Shown in pieces: positions 7,643 through 16,596 of a stretch of DNA of 64,000 nucleotides (its first letter is position 1; each line of letters opens with the position of its first letter). Below the pieces are notes generated by a model. The model had not been told where the DNA came from and did no database searches. It saw nothing but the letters and a program-made list of their open reading frames with translations. This DNA is from Treponema sp. GTDB lineage: Bacteria > Spirochaetota > Spirochaetia > Treponematales > Breznakiellaceae. The DNA is taken from contig WRLF01000011.1 in the NCBI GenBank assembly GCA_009777735.1, positions 34,741-98,740 on the forward strand, read 5' to 3'. The translations under genes were made by a program, and so were the position numbers.

Positions 7643-9196
7643 GTGAATGATTCAGCAGGTATGAAGAAAGAAATAAGCCGGGTTTTATTCCGTAGAAGGG
7701 TGTTTGTAATATTGACACTTCTTTTACAGATTGCTTTTATTGTTTTTCTTATTGCAGGAACAAGTATCTTTTTTCATTATACACAATGGTTTCTTAACAT
7801 TATCAGTATAATTGTATGTATCCATGTTTTGAATAGACATACAAAGGCGGCTTATAAGCTTACCTGGATTTTTTTAATTATGCTCGTCCCCATTTTCGGC
7901 GGGGCGCTGTATATATTTTTTCATATAGTGTCAAATCCCCGTAAATTCAAACATTTGCTTAAGCAGAATATCAGGGAAAGCTATGGCGCTTTTTTTTTAG
8001 GAGGGGACTGTCTGCCGGACCTTGTCAGGATATATCCCGAATTCAGGCCGCAGGCGCATTACCTGCAGGAATGCGCCGGTTTTCCCTTGTATACCAACAC
8101 CAGATCGCAGTACTTTGATTCGGGTGAAAGCTACTTCAGACGGGTGCTTACAGAGCTGGAAAAAGCCCGCCGGTATATTTTTCTGGAATTTTTTATCCTG
8201 AAAGAAGGCGGGATGCTCAACTCCATTATCTCAATATTGGAACGGAAGGCAGGCGAGGGGCTTGATGTACGGCTGATGTATGATGATTTGGGCTGTTTCA
8301 TGTCTCTGCCTCCCGGTTTCAAAGAAATGATGGAAAAAAAGGGCATTAAGTGTTTTGTGTTTAACCCGTTCAGACCGATTCTTTCGTCTCTGCAAAATAA
8401 CCGCGATCACCGTAAGCTCATCGTTATTGACGGCATGGTGGCATTTACCGGCGGCCTGAACATTGCAGATGAGTACATCAACGCCGTTGACCGCTTTGGG
8501 CACTGGAAAGATGCGGCCATTATGCTTGAAGGAGAAGGAGCCTGGCCGTTTTCCCTTATTTTTCTGCAGATGTGGAATCTGCAGCCCGGTATTACCGATA
8601 ATTACGAATCGTTTTTTCCCTGGAATGAAAGCCCTTGTGAAATACAGCCTGACGGGTTTGTTCAACCGTATGCTGACAGCCCTGTCGACGAAGAAAATGT
8701 CGGTGAGCATGTGTACATTCAGATCATCAATAAGGCAAAAAAATATGTGTATATTACTACCCCGTACCTGATACCTGACGGTACCCTGATTTCCGCGCTG
8801 ATGCTGGCGGCAAAAAGCGGTGTAGACGTGCGGATTATAACCCCTTACCGATGGGATAAACGTATTGTGGCATTTGTTTCCCGCTCGTATTACCGGCAGC
8901 TTATTTCCGCAGGGGTAAAGGTGTACGAGTACACATCAGGGTTTAATCACGGCAAGATTTTTGTCTGCGATGATATCATCGCCACGGTTGGTACCACCAA
9001 TCTGGACTACCGCAGCCTGTACCTGCATTTTGAATGCGGCGTTCTAATTTACCGCAGCGAGGCAGTACATGCGGTAAAAAAAGATTTCCTCCAAACATTG
9101 CCCCTTTCACACAGGGTTACCCTGAAGGAATGCGCCCGCAATGCCTTCCAGCGGATTGCTTCGGATCTCATGCGTATTTTTGCGCCTTTGATGTAG
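7643..9196 (+). CDS. cls: cardiolipin synthase (phospholipase D family)
   Basis: A 517-residue membrane enzyme that condenses phosphatidylglycerol into cardiolipin. Hydrophobic segments cover about residues 18-42, 44-62 and 72-93, followed by a linker and two PLD domains. The HKD motifs are complete: HRKLIVID with FTGGLNIAD, and HGKIFVCD with VGTTNLDYRS. Order and length match bacterial Cls. The reading starts at a GTG at 7643, three bases after the lipoprotein stop; an ATG at 7661 is the alternative. Coupling to the upstream gene suggests a shared envelope role, which is inference. Confidence 0.92.
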   Translation: MNDSAGMKKEISRVLFRRRVFVILTLLLQIAFIVFLIAGTSIFFHYTQWFLNIISIIVCIHVLNRHTKAAYKLTWIFLIMLVPIFGGALYIFFHIVSNPRKFKHLLKQNIRESYGAFFLGGDCLPDLVRIYPEFRPQAHYLQECAGFPLYTNTRSQYFDSGESYFRRVLTELEKARRYIFLEFFILKEGGMLNSIISILERKAGEGLDVRLMYDDLGCFMSLPPGFKEMMEKKGIKCFVFNPFRPILSSLQNNRDHRKLIVIDGMVAFTGGLNIADEYINAVDRFGHWKDAAIMLEGEGAWPFSLIFLQMWNLQPGITDNYESFFPWNESPCEIQPDGFVQPYADSPVDEENVGEHVYIQIINKAKKYVYITTPYLIPDGTLISALMLAAKSGVDVRIITPYRWDKRIVAFVSRSYYRQLISAGVKVYEYTSGFNHGKIFVCDDIIATVGTTNLDYRSLYLHFECGVLIYRSEAVHAVKKDFLQTLPLSHRVTLKECARNAFQRIASDLMRIFAPLM

Positions 9197-9213
9197 AGGT
9201 GAGACAGACACTC

Positions 9214-9242
9214 TTTTCATTTTTGTCATTATTCCATATACT
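9214..9242 (+). promoter_or_regulatory. possible promoter of the XRE-cupin gene
   Basis: TTTTCA (9214-9219), a 17-base spacer and TATACT (9237-9242). The ATG at 9252 is nine bases downstream and has no Shine-Dalgarno sequence, so the leader would be only two or three bases. The -35 box is weak (four of six). Confidence 0.4.
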
Positions 9243-9251
9243 GATCCTATT

Positions 9252-9848
9252 ATGGCTACACATACACCAGGTGAACGAATCACCGAACTGCGCAACACGT
9301 ATTCCATCAGCCGGGAAATGCTGGCGGAACGGAGCGGTATCTCCCAGGAGCTTATCGCTAAAATCGAAGCCGACGGGCATATCCCCGACCTTGCCCCACT
9401 TATCAAGATCGCGCGGGCGCTTGGAGTACGCCTGGGCACGCTGCTTGACGATAACGAACAGCTTGGGCCGGTCATCACCCGTGCAGGAGAAACAGCTTCA
9501 TCAGTACGCTTTATGACAGGGCTTCCTGACGAAAATGGCGCGCCAGCCCCGACGACGGCAGGCCGCCAGGGCCTTAGTTTCAAAGCTCTTGCAGCAGATA
9601 AAAACGGGCGGCACATGGAGCCGTTCATTGTTGACATTGAGCCGAACTCAATGCAGGAACAATCCGCCCACGAAGGCGAGGAATTTATCCACGTGCTTGC
9701 GGGAAATCTCAAACTGGAATATGGATCGACCAATGAAACACTGTATCCGGGAGATTCGGTGTATTACGATTCCATCGTGCCGCACCGGGTAATGTGCGCC
9801 GATTCCCAGCCGGTAAAAATTCTCGCTGTTGTGTACACACCAATGTAG
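9252..9848 (+). CDS. XRE-family regulator with C-terminal cupin domain
   Basis: A 198-residue transcription regulator. Residues 8-65 are an XRE helix-turn-helix ([20 protein letters not shown], then [25 protein letters not shown]). The C-terminal half is a small cupin barrel with [14 protein letters not shown] and [16 protein letters not shown], which usually binds a small ligand. This architecture is common next to acyl-CoA ligase genes. Here the acyl-CoA ligase gene begins ten bases after the stop codon, so the likely job is to regulate its own two-gene operon in response to a fatty-acid-derived signal. That job is inference; the domain call is solid. Confidence 0.88.
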   Translation: MATHTPGERITELRNTYSISREMLAERSGISQELIAKIEADGHIPDLAPLIKIARALGVRLGTLLDDNEQLGPVITRAGETASSVRFMTGLPDENGAPAPTTAGRQGLSFKALAADKNGRHMEPFIVDIEPNSMQEQSAHEGEEFIHVLAGNLKLEYGSTNETLYPGDSVYYDSIVPHRVMCADSQPVKILAVVYTPM

Positions 9849-9858
9849 GAACAAATGT

Positions 9859-11508
9859 ATGAAATATATTGAACAGACTCTCGGAGATGTACTAAGGGAA
9901 AAAACCAAAAATAATCCCGATCATGACTTTATTGTGTATGCGGATCGTAATCTCCGCTTTAGCTACGCCGAATTTGACCAGCGGGTCGATAGGCTTGCCA
10001 AGGGCTTCCTTGCTATGGGCCTGAAAAAAGGCGACCACGTGGGGATGTGGGCAACGAATGTGCCTGACTGGAACACCGTCCTCTTTGCCTGCGCCCGATT
10101 GGGGCTGGTTTTTGTCACCATTAACACTGCCTATAAAACCCATGAGCTTGAGTATCTGCTCAAACAGTCAGACCTTGTATGCCTCTGTGTTATTGACGGC
10201 TGGAGGGACTCCGATTATGTCGGCATGGTCAACGAGCTGGTGCCCGAACTTAAGACCGCGCCGCGCGGACATCTGAATTCCGAAAATTTTCCCTTCCTTA
10301 AGCATGTAGTGTATGTAGGGCAGCAGAAACACCGAGGAATGTACAGCTTTAATGAACTGCTGCTGCTGGGACAGCATGTCGATGATACGGAATTGCGTAA
10401 AATTGAAAGCTCCCTGGATTGCCACGATGTAGTCAACATGCAGTACACGAGCGGAACCACCGGCTTTCCCAAAGGGGTAATGCTTACTCATCATAACATT
10501 CTCAACAACGGACTGGGCATAGGCAGTAACCAGCGATTTACAGAAAATGATGTTGTCTGCCTGCCTGTTCCCCTGTTTCATTGTTTCGGCCTGGTGTTGG
10601 GGATGATGGCCATCCTTACCCACGGGGCGACAGCGGCAATCGTTGAATGGTTTGACCCGCTGTTGGTACTGGCAACAGTACAAAAAGAAAAATGCACCGC
10701 CCTGTACGGTGTGCCGACCATGTTCATCGCCGAGTTGAATCATCCCATGTTTAAAATGTTTGATCTTTCAAGCCTGCGCACCGGCATCATGGCGGGTTCA
10801 CCATGCCCTATCGAAACCATGCGCCAGGTTATCGACTTGATGCACGCGAAGGAACTGACGATTTGCTACGGCCTCACCGAATCCTCTCCGGTGATGACTC
10901 AAACCCGTTACGATGATGACATTGAGGCAAAAGTTGAAACCGTAGGCCGGGAGTTGCCCGGTGTTGAAGTGACCATCCGCAACCCGGAAACCGGCGAAGA
11001 ATGCCCCGACGGTGTTCACGGCGAGTTCTGCTGCCGGGGGTACAACAGCATGAAGGGCTACTATAAAATGCCCGAAGCCACCGCTCAATGCATAGACAAA
11101 GACGGTTGGCTCCATTCAGGTGATTTGGGTGTCAAAGACGAACGCGGCTTGTTCCGTGTTACCGGACGCATCAAGGACATGATCATCCGCGGCGGCGAAA
11201 ATGTGTATCCCAAAGAAATTGAGGACTTTTTGTACACCATGCCCGGAGTCAAAGATGTGCAGGTAGTCGGCATTACCAGCAAACGGTACGGAGAAGAAAT
11301 CGGGGCTTTCGTTATACTGCACCCTGATGTTACCATGAACGAAGAAGATGTTCAGGATTTTTGCCGGGGCAAAATAAGCCGCTTTAAAATTCCTAAATAT
11401 GTGTTTTTTGTTGACAGCTACCCGCTTACTGCCAGCGGTAAGATTCAAAAGTACCAGTTAAGGGAACTTGGCTCCAAAAAAGTTGAAGAACTGGGTACAG
11501 CAACATAG
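9859..11508 (+). CDS. AMP-forming acyl-CoA synthetase
   Basis: A 549-residue member of the adenylate-forming superfamily that activates a carboxylic acid with ATP and CoA. The phosphate-binding loop [18 protein letters not shown], the A5 motif YGLTESSP, the A7 aspartate in LHSGDLG, the A8 hinge [20 protein letters not shown] and the A10 lysine in LTASGKIQK are all intact. Its overall look is closest to medium or long-chain fatty acid ligases (FadD or FadK type), but the substrate cannot be fixed from the motifs. The ATG at 9859 is used because it opens on [12 protein letters not shown]; a longer frame from 9829 overlaps the regulator. It forms a two-gene unit with the XRE-cupin gene. Confidence 0.9.
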   Translation: MKYIEQTLGDVLREKTKNNPDHDFIVYADRNLRFSYAEFDQRVDRLAKGFLAMGLKKGDHVGMWATNVPDWNTVLFACARLGLVFVTINTAYKTHELEYLLKQSDLVCLCVIDGWRDSDYVGMVNELVPELKTAPRGHLNSENFPFLKHVVYVGQQKHRGMYSFNELLLLGQHVDDTELRKIESSLDCHDVVNMQYTSGTTGFPKGVMLTHHNILNNGLGIGSNQRFTENDVVCLPVPLFHCFGLVLGMMAILTHGATAAIVEWFDPLLVLATVQKEKCTALYGVPTMFIAELNHPMFKMFDLSSLRTGIMAGSPCPIETMRQVIDLMHAKELTICYGLTESSPVMTQTRYDDDIEAKVETVGRELPGVEVTIRNPETGEECPDGVHGEFCCRGYNSMKGYYKMPEATAQCIDKDGWLHSGDLGVKDERGLFRVTGRIKDMIIRGGENVYPKEIEDFLYTMPGVKDVQVVGITSKRYGEEIGAFVILHPDVTMNEEDVQDFCRGKISRFKIPKYVFFVDSYPLTASGKIQKYQLRELGSKKVEELGTAT

Positions 11509-11514
11509 ATTAAG

Positions 11515-12522
11515 ATGTTACGTATACCACTGCAAAACATTTTCGCAGAGCTTAAAAAACGGCTGCTGAACATATTCTCAAAGTATAAAAAACGGTTGAT
11601 TACAGCAGGGGTAATCCTGGCAGTTCTGTGCCTTTTGTCTCTTATTTACATCATCCGATCGCCGGTTCTTGTTGTTACCGATGAAATTTTTGAAAATCTT
11701 TATGGGATAGAACGCATGCAACGGCAGCGGCGTTCAGTATCTTTTTCCCTGTTTCGGCGGGTAATATCAGTGGTGGTTGCCGATGGAGCAGGTCCGGATA
11801 TTGTGTCGGCTGCTGTATCGGGAGCGGCTGTGCGGCCTTTTTGTGTTGTGTTTCCCCGGCGATATGCATCTGCGGCTGTATTCTACCACGAAGATTATCC
11901 CCGAATTCGATCTGTGGTGCTTGGCGGACTGGTTCATCCTTATAATTTACCGATGCCAAACGGTGTTTTATGCGTATATGGTACTGACCTTGATACCGAT
12001 TTGTACCGCGCAGGGGTTTTTGCAGGTATTCTCGCCAATGCCCGGCGTGCCCTCGCCGCACAGGATGAGGATACTGTCCCGGGCCGGCAGGCAATTGTTT
12101 TTTGGCAGAATTACTCTGTTAGTGAAAGACAGCATCTGCTGTTCATAATGGGGGTAAATGAAAATTCCCCTGATTCTGAGGTGGTTTTTATCAATTCACC
12201 GGGCGAGATGCCAGAAATGGAAGATTTGGCCTGTGCGGTTCTTTCCAGTTCGGGAGCTGAGTTTTTCGACAGAATCCCCCGGATCCCCATAATTCTTTTC
12301 AGTTGGCTGGATCCTGTTTTTACATCGGAAGAAGTGGTCATTATGTTTGATGATTCTCCCTGGAGTCAGATTGTTGCCGCAGTGCGATTGGCAGCCAGAA
12401 GAGTAGAAGAAGGAAAGATTCCTTCAAAAACACTCATTTTTTCCGGGAGGATTACCGATAAAAGTGTATTCAGGATTTTGAGAAAATCAGCAGGAAAATC
12501 ATTAAATAATGTATATCTGTAA
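11515..12522 (+). CDS. membrane-anchored protein of unknown function, substrate-binding-protein-like
   Basis: A 335-residue protein with a basic N-terminal stretch, one transmembrane segment at about residues 26-46, and an exported remainder. The mature part alternates strands and helices in a way that recalls periplasmic binding proteins of the BMP or LacI fold: VLVVTDEIFENLYG, a domain-switch-like VYGTDLDTDLYRAGVFAGI, and IPIILFSWLDPVFTS near the end. No ligand motif or lipobox is present, so this resemblance is only structural intuition. It lies six bases after the acyl-CoA ligase stop codon and may be part of that transcript. No family name can be given with confidence. Confidence 0.6.
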   Translation: MLRIPLQNIFAELKKRLLNIFSKYKKRLITAGVILAVLCLLSLIYIIRSPVLVVTDEIFENLYGIERMQRQRRSVSFSLFRRVISVVVADGAGPDIVSAAVSGAAVRPFCVVFPRRYASAAVFYHEDYPRIRSVVLGGLVHPYNLPMPNGVLCVYGTDLDTDLYRAGVFAGILANARRALAAQDEDTVPGRQAIVFWQNYSVSERQHLLFIMGVNENSPDSEVVFINSPGEMPEMEDLACAVLSSSGAEFFDRIPRIPIILFSWLDPVFTSEEVVIMFDDSPWSQIVAAVRLAARRVEEGKIPSKTLIFSGRITDKSVFRILRKSAGKSLNNVYL

Positions 12523-12542
12523 AGAGTTTTTTTCTGGGGTTA

Positions 12543-12571
12543 TTGACAAGGAACGGGCAAAGTACTATAAT
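12543..12571 (+). promoter_or_regulatory. consensus sigma-70 promoter of the flaA-like operon
   Basis: A perfect TTGACA (12543-12548), a 17-base spacer and a perfect TATAAT (12566-12571). The first flaA-like gene begins at 12607 behind an AAAGGAG site. Both boxes match consensus exactly, as expected for an abundant structural protein, and this differs from the sigma-28-type promoter of the flgB operon. Confidence 0.85.
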
Positions 12572-12606
12572 TATATATAAAGAACGACTTCGTAAAGGAG
12601 AAAGGA

Positions 12607-13392
12607 ATGAAATACGACAGTATAAAAACTGTTTGCCTTGTAGTATTGGCATGCGTAGTGGTCTTCTCAGTCGCCGCAAATGAACGAACCGCCAACTTTA
12701 CTTCCATTATATTGGAGAGTTTTAATGGCGATGTCACTCATGAATGGCATGACGGAAGACATCCAAGAAGCTTTGATTTTTCCTGGGGGGTAGATGCAAG
12801 CAGGTTTGCCACAACCACGGACGATGTGAGTTATCCGGTAATATCCAGCATTAACACATGGCCGCAGGCTCTTTATGGAATTAACCGTGAAGGAAGGGTA
12901 ATCAATAGTTTAGGTATCCATGGCCGTTTTGACCGCCGTGGACATAACTGGATTGATATATATCCGGTTCAGGGTGAAGGAGCAGAAGCCCAGCCATTTG
13001 AAATACCATTGCCGGGCAGGGTTCAGAGAATGGATATGTGGATATGGGGTTCAAATCTTGATTATACCCTTGAAGCATACGTACGGGATTATCATGGGGT
13101 TGTTCATATAATCCCATTAGGCAGCCTTGCTTATGCCGGCTGGCGGAATCTCCAGGCCCGTATCCCCGACAGTATCCAGCAAACAAAACGGATATTACCG
13201 AGCTATGCTCCATTACATTTTGTAAAGTTCCGTGTGTGGACTACGCCGCGTGAGTACGTTAACAATTTTTATATCTATTTTAACCAGTTCAGGATACTTA
13301 CGGATACCTTTGAGCAACTTATTGACGGTAGTGAATTGGCCGACCCTGATATAATACCGCAGTTATGGTCATCCGATAATGGATCTAATTAA
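12607..13392 (+). CDS. FlaA-family flagellar filament outer layer protein, copy 1
   Basis: A 261-residue exported protein. Residues 1-23 form a signal peptide (LVVLACVVVFSVAA, then N). The mature part carries the FlaA pattern of a carbohydrate-binding-like beta sandwich: the WGVDASRF region, MDMWIWGSNLDYTLEAYVRDYHG, and FVKFRVWTTP followed by NNFYIYFNQFRILTDTFE. FlaA proteins sheath the periplasmic flagella of spirochaetes and affect their stiffness and helicity. The gene has an AAAGGAG ribosome site and sits under a consensus promoter. The paralogue starting at 13406 follows directly, so both are made from one mRNA. Family call is strong; which FlaA subtype it is cannot be decided here. Confidence 0.85.
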   Translation: MKYDSIKTVCLVVLACVVVFSVAANERTANFTSIILESFNGDVTHEWHDGRHPRSFDFSWGVDASRFATTTDDVSYPVISSINTWPQALYGINREGRVINSLGIHGRFDRRGHNWIDIYPVQGEGAEAQPFEIPLPGRVQRMDMWIWGSNLDYTLEAYVRDYHGVVHIIPLGSLAYAGWRNLQARIPDSIQQTKRILPSYAPLHFVKFRVWTTPREYVNNFYIYFNQFRILTDTFEQLIDGSELADPDIIPQLWSSDNGSN

Positions 13393-13405
13393 GAAGGAGA
13401 GGCAA

Positions 13406-14128
13406 ATGAAACGGTTTATTTTAAGTTTGTTGGTTTTTGTAATTGCCGTCGGTATGGTCAGCGCTCAAGCTGAGGTTGGTGCAGATGATCCTTTCATGAT
13501 CGGAGTAGATTCCGCACAGCAAATGCTTAAGGAAGTATCAGTTGATAAATTTGAGCATGATGGTTTCTGGTATGCTACCATGTCAAGTGATGAAGGGTAT
13601 GTAACATCAAGGTTGTTTTTTGGCGGCCCTGACGGAAAAGAGCCTGTTCCCGAAGAAGCGGATATGGATATTTCCGATGATTATGTTTTTGGCATTAGGG
13701 CGGATTTCCTCCGCCGCGGATATAACAGCTTTTTTGTCCGGCCCCTTCGCCCAATCCCCATTGAAGGTATTACCAAGACTGTATCCGTATGGGCAGTTGG
13801 ACGGAATTTCAACCATACCATAACGCTCCTTATACAGGATTATTTTGGCAGGGATTATGAAATTTTCATGGGAAGATTGAACTTCCAGGGCTGGAAGAGG
13901 TTAACTGTAGCCATTCCCCCGCAGACTCCCAGTGGAGCAACCGGTGTTACCCAGCGAAGCTATCATTACCCTAACCAGATGGGCGTAAGGATCATGGGTT
14001 TCCGTATTGATTGTGACCCGTTGGAAGCTTATGGCAGCTATTATATCTACTTTGACGATCTGAGGGCGATTACAGACCTCTTTGCTGAACATGACCGCGA
14101 TCCGGACGATATGCAGGACGGCTGGTAG
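13406..14128 (+). CDS. FlaA-family flagellar filament outer layer protein, copy 2
   Basis: A 240-residue exported protein with a signal peptide ending VGMVSAQA. It shares the core of its neighbour: VSVWAVGRNFNHTITLLIQDYFG, LNFQGWKRLTVAIPP and GSYYIYFDDLRAITDLF. The ATG at 13406 follows GAAGGAGAGG and gives the signal peptide; the longer frame from 13379 starts inside the previous gene. The two copies are clearly paralogues but diverged well beyond recent duplication. A terminator-like hairpin lies at 14169-14232, closing the transcript. The acidic tail (HDRDPDDMQDGW) is an unexplained feature of this copy. Confidence 0.87.
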   Translation: MKRFILSLLVFVIAVGMVSAQAEVGADDPFMIGVDSAQQMLKEVSVDKFEHDGFWYATMSSDEGYVTSRLFFGGPDGKEPVPEEADMDISDDYVFGIRADFLRRGYNSFFVRPLRPIPIEGITKTVSVWAVGRNFNHTITLLIQDYFGRDYEIFMGRLNFQGWKRLTVAIPPQTPSGATGVTQRSYHYPNQMGVRIMGFRIDCDPLEAYGSYYIYFDDLRAITDLFAEHDRDPDDMQDGW

Positions 14129-14168
14129 AATTACTGGTTGACAGACAGTTATCAGTTAATAGAGAGAA

Positions 14169-14232
14169 CAGTTAGTAATGAGAACAGAGCGTGATATTTC
14201 ACTGCCTGATGCTCATTGCTGACTGTTTTTTT
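14169..14232 (+). terminator. intrinsic terminator of the flaA-like operon, abutting the next start codon
   Basis: The arms 14169-14182 and 14212-14225 pair over 14 positions in plus-strand RNA, two of them U-G. The loop contains a small GTGA/TCAC inner stem. Seven T residues follow (14226-14232) and the next ATG begins at 14233. The paired arms plus T-run are typical of rho-independent termination; because the T-run touches the next gene, attenuation is also possible. Confidence 0.65.
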
Positions 14233-14934
14233 ATGCGTAAAATTGGAATAAAAAATGAAACCAGTCTCCATCGCGACTTGAAATATACTTATGCTGGTCC
14301 CGGCGGGCAAACTGAGGTGGATGTTGACGGTTTTGTTGCTGACGGAATAACTGCCACCGGAGAATATATAGAGGTTCAGGCAAAAAATTTTGGTTCAATC
14401 AAAAAAAAAGCTTTGACCATCGCCTCGCAGGGCAGACTGCGGATTGTCTATCCGGTAATAATCACAAAATATATTGAAGTGTACAATAAAAAAAACATGC
14501 TGCAATATCGCAGAAAAAGCCCCAAAAAGGGAAATCCCTGGGATATTTTTAACGCATTAATCCATGCGCCGGAACTGCCGCTTATTCCCGGAATAGCCAT
14601 TGAACTTGCCCTTGTCGATGTGACAGAGCGCCGTGTTCGGGACGGCAAGGGAACATGGCGGCGGAAGGGGGTAAGTATTCACAACCGTCAATTGATGACA
14701 ATACATGAATCCATCTGTCTTGGAAAAAATGCCGATTATCTGCGTTTTATACCTTTCAAAAAAAAAGAACTATTTACTTCCGGTGAGCTGGCAGAAAAAG
14801 CGGGAATCCAAACAGACCTTGCCAGAAAAACCCTGTATGTACTGACCAAAATAGGGATGGTAGAACGGGTTGGTAAACAGGGAAATTCCATTATTTATTC
14901 GAGACGAAAGGCAATACCTCGCAGCAAATCCTGA
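14233..14934 (+). CDS. predicted PD-(D/E)XK-like nuclease fold with C-terminal winged helix, unknown role
   Basis: A 233-residue protein. Residues 1-65 have the order of a restriction-endonuclease-like core: an acidic VDVDGF strand, then EYIEVQAKNFGSIKKK, where EVQ replaces the usual ExK. The C-terminal part (about 180-225) looks like a winged helix (TSGELAEKAGIQTDLARKTLYVLTKIGMVERVGKQG). Such combinations occur in small DNA-binding or nuclease proteins, but I cannot name the family. The start follows directly on a T-run with no ribosome site, so how it is translated is unclear. It sits alone between the flaA-like genes and the division cluster. Confidence 0.6.
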   Translation: MRKIGIKNETSLHRDLKYTYAGPGGQTEVDVDGFVADGITATGEYIEVQAKNFGSIKKKALTIASQGRLRIVYPVIITKYIEVYNKKNMLQYRRKSPKKGNPWDIFNALIHAPELPLIPGIAIELALVDVTERRVRDGKGTWRRKGVSIHNRQLMTIHESICLGKNADYLRFIPFKKKELFTSGELAEKAGIQTDLARKTLYVLTKIGMVERVGKQGNSIIYSRRKAIPRSKS

Positions 14935-15120
14935 TTTTCCGGCCCGGGAACAAACCAGCAACAAGTACCAAGCGGGCTGCCTGCCCGCCTGTGCCGCCCT
15001 CTGACAGTGTGTTACCAGTCTAAAAACAGGGATTATTGGTAAAATTAACAAACCACTACATAAATGTATAGTTAAAATATGCTGTTTTTATTAAAATTAT
15101 TTTTTTTTTCACATTCATGC
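14935..15120. other. intergenic region before the division cluster
   Basis: This gap contains a short perfect hairpin (GCGGGC at 14972-14977, GCCCGC at 14983-14988, five-base loop) without a T-run, and an A/T-rich stretch before the mraZ promoter. No small gene or RNA gene is recognisable. Confidence 0.5.
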
Positions 15121-15149
15121 TTGACCTCATTAAAAATATAAAGTAATCT
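15121..15149 (+). promoter_or_regulatory. probable promoter of the mraZ division cluster
   Basis: TTGACC (15121-15126), a 17-base spacer and TAATCT (15144-15149). The predicted start point near 15156 falls just upstream of the three MraZ-type repeats, so bound MraZ would sit in the initially transcribed region. Confidence 0.5.
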
Positions 15150-15167
15150 TGAATTCATTGGAATTAT

Positions 15168-15197
15168 TTGGGGAAACTTGGGGAAAATTGGAAAAAA
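15168..15197 (+). promoter_or_regulatory. MraZ operator: three 10-bp direct repeats before mraZ
   Basis: TTGGGGAAAC, TTGGGGAAAA and TTGGAAAAAA follow one another without gap and end at the mraZ ATG. MraZ is known to bind several direct repeats with a G-rich core at about 10-bp spacing upstream of its own gene, so this fits an autoregulatory site. The third copy has lost part of the G core. Confidence 0.75.
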
Positions 15198-15716
15198 ATG
15201 TTTAATTGTGAATTCAGCGTAACGATTGATGATACGGGCAGAATAGCTTTACCTCGCCGTCTTAGGGATTTACTGGATAAAGAGGTTGTTCTGGTAAGAG
15301 GTGAAGAAAACTGTCTTTCGCTGTACACAATCGAAGAGTGGAAAAAACTGGAAAAATTAATATTTGGTTCAACCAATCAGTTCTCTCAGCAGGATCGGGC
15401 GCTCAGACGGCAATACGGTTTTACCCCGGTAGAAATTGATAAGCAGGGGAGGATTCTAATTCCTCAGAATTTACGGAATTATGCAAAGCTGTCAAAAGAA
15501 TGTATTATTCTGGGTCAGTACGAGTATATTGAAGTTTGGGCGGAGGATAGCCTTGAGTCATACCGGGAGGCCAGCAGGGAACAACGGCGGCCTGTCTCTG
15601 AAGAAATAAGCGACAATATAAAGAAAAAAAAGGACCTGGAAAATTATGGAAATAACGCACACTCCGGTTCTGCAGGAAGAGACAATACAGTATCTGGCGC
15701 CGAGGGGGAGATTTGA
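15198..15716 (+). CDS. mraZ: transcriptional regulator MraZ
   Basis: A 172-residue protein with two AbrB-like swapped-hairpin repeats: IDDTGRIALPRRLRDLL at about 8-24 and EIDKQGRILIPQNLRNYA in the second half. MraZ is a ring-forming DNA-binding protein that controls the division cluster. The ATG at 15198 is chosen because MraZ proteins start just before this first hairpin; the longer frame starts at TTG inside the operator. The protein is longer than the usual 140-150 residues, with a charged tail, and its last 71 bases overlap rsmH in another frame. That long overlap is unusual, but both readings are intact. Confidence 0.92.
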   Translation: MFNCEFSVTIDDTGRIALPRRLRDLLDKEVVLVRGEENCLSLYTIEEWKKLEKLIFGSTNQFSQQDRALRRQYGFTPVEIDKQGRILIPQNLRNYAKLSKECIILGQYEYIEVWAEDSLESYREASREQRRPVSEEISDNIKKKKDLENYGNNAHSGSAGRDNTVSGAEGEI

Positions 15717-16596
15717 ACTTATGATAGATGCAACAATGGGTGAAGGCGGCCACAGCTATGCTTTTCTGTCCCGTTTCCCGGATCTTTCCATTATTGGTGT
15801 TGATGCCGATCCTGTTATTCAGGAAGTGGCAAAAGAACGGCTTGCCGGATTTGGAAACCGGGTGCGTTTTTTTTCAGGCTGGGCCCAGGATTTTTTTGCC
15901 GGTTATCCCGATGATCAAAAACGTCCGGATACGGTGTTAGCCGATCTGGGGATAAGCCTTTTTCATTACGAAAAAAGCGGCAGGGGTTTTAGCTTTTCCG
16001 GCGATGAAATACTTGACATGAGGCTGGATTGTTCACGGGGTGTTTCGGCAGCGGAGATTTTAGCGCAAATGTCGGAAAGCGATATTGCCGATACTTTGTA
16101 TAATAACGCCGCAGAGCGTTATTCGCGCCGGATTGCGCGGGCAATCGTGCAGGAGCGTCAGCGGGGTGCGATAACTACCGGCAGGGCGCTTGCAGAATTG
16201 GTTAAAAAGGCTGTGCCGCCGGCGTACCGGCACGGACCTATACATCCGGCAACGAGAACATTTATGGCTCTGCGGATTGCGGTTAACGGGGAGCTGACAA
16301 GGCTTCCGGAATTCCTTGAGGGAGCGCTCAAGACCCTTGCGCCTGGGGGAAGGCTCGGGGTTATCAGTTTCCACTCACTTGAAGACAGAGTGGTAAAAAA
16401 TTTCATGAGGACAAAGAGCAGGGATTGTATCTGTCCTCGTGAAGCGCCGTCTTGCAGGTGTGCGGGCAGACGGTCAGTTAATATTATAACCGGGAAAGGT
16501 GTAACTGCGGGAGAAGAAGAAATAAGGCGAAATCTCCCATCACGGAGCGCCCGGCTTAGGGTTGCGGAAAAAATAAAGGAGATGCAAGAGCAATGA
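15646..16596 (+). CDS. rsmH: 16S rRNA (cytosine-1402-N4)-methyltransferase RsmH
   Basis: A 316-residue SAM-dependent methyltransferase formerly called MraW. HTPVLQEETIQYL opens the protein. The SAM-binding loop is MIDATMGEGGHS, followed by IGVDADP. The family block DLGISLFHYEKSGRGFSF and the C-terminal ISFHSLEDRVVKNFM are both present. It modifies C1402 in the ribosomal decoding centre. Its ATG lies inside the mraZ frame, and its stop overlaps the ftsL-like start by four bases, so the cluster is tightly coupled. Confidence 0.95.
   Translation: MEITHTPVLQEETIQYLAPRGRFELMIDATMGEGGHSYAFLSRFPDLSIIGVDADPVIQEVAKERLAGFGNRVRFFSGWAQDFFAGYPDDQKRPDTVLADLGISLFHYEKSGRGFSFSGDEILDMRLDCSRGVSAAEILAQMSESDIADTLYNNAAERYSRRIARAIVQERQRGAITTGRALAELVKKAVPPAYRHGPIHPATRTFMALRIAVNGELTRLPEFLEGALKTLAPGGRLGVISFHSLEDRVVKNFMRTKSRDCICPREAPSCRCAGRRSVNIITGKGVTAGEEEIRRNLPSRSARLRVAEKIKEMQEQ

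Noticed and set aside
15008..15019. TGTGTTACCAGT shared with 44862-44873 as a dispersed repeat
   Set aside because: A 12-base match in 64 kb is expected by chance, and the flanks do not extend it.
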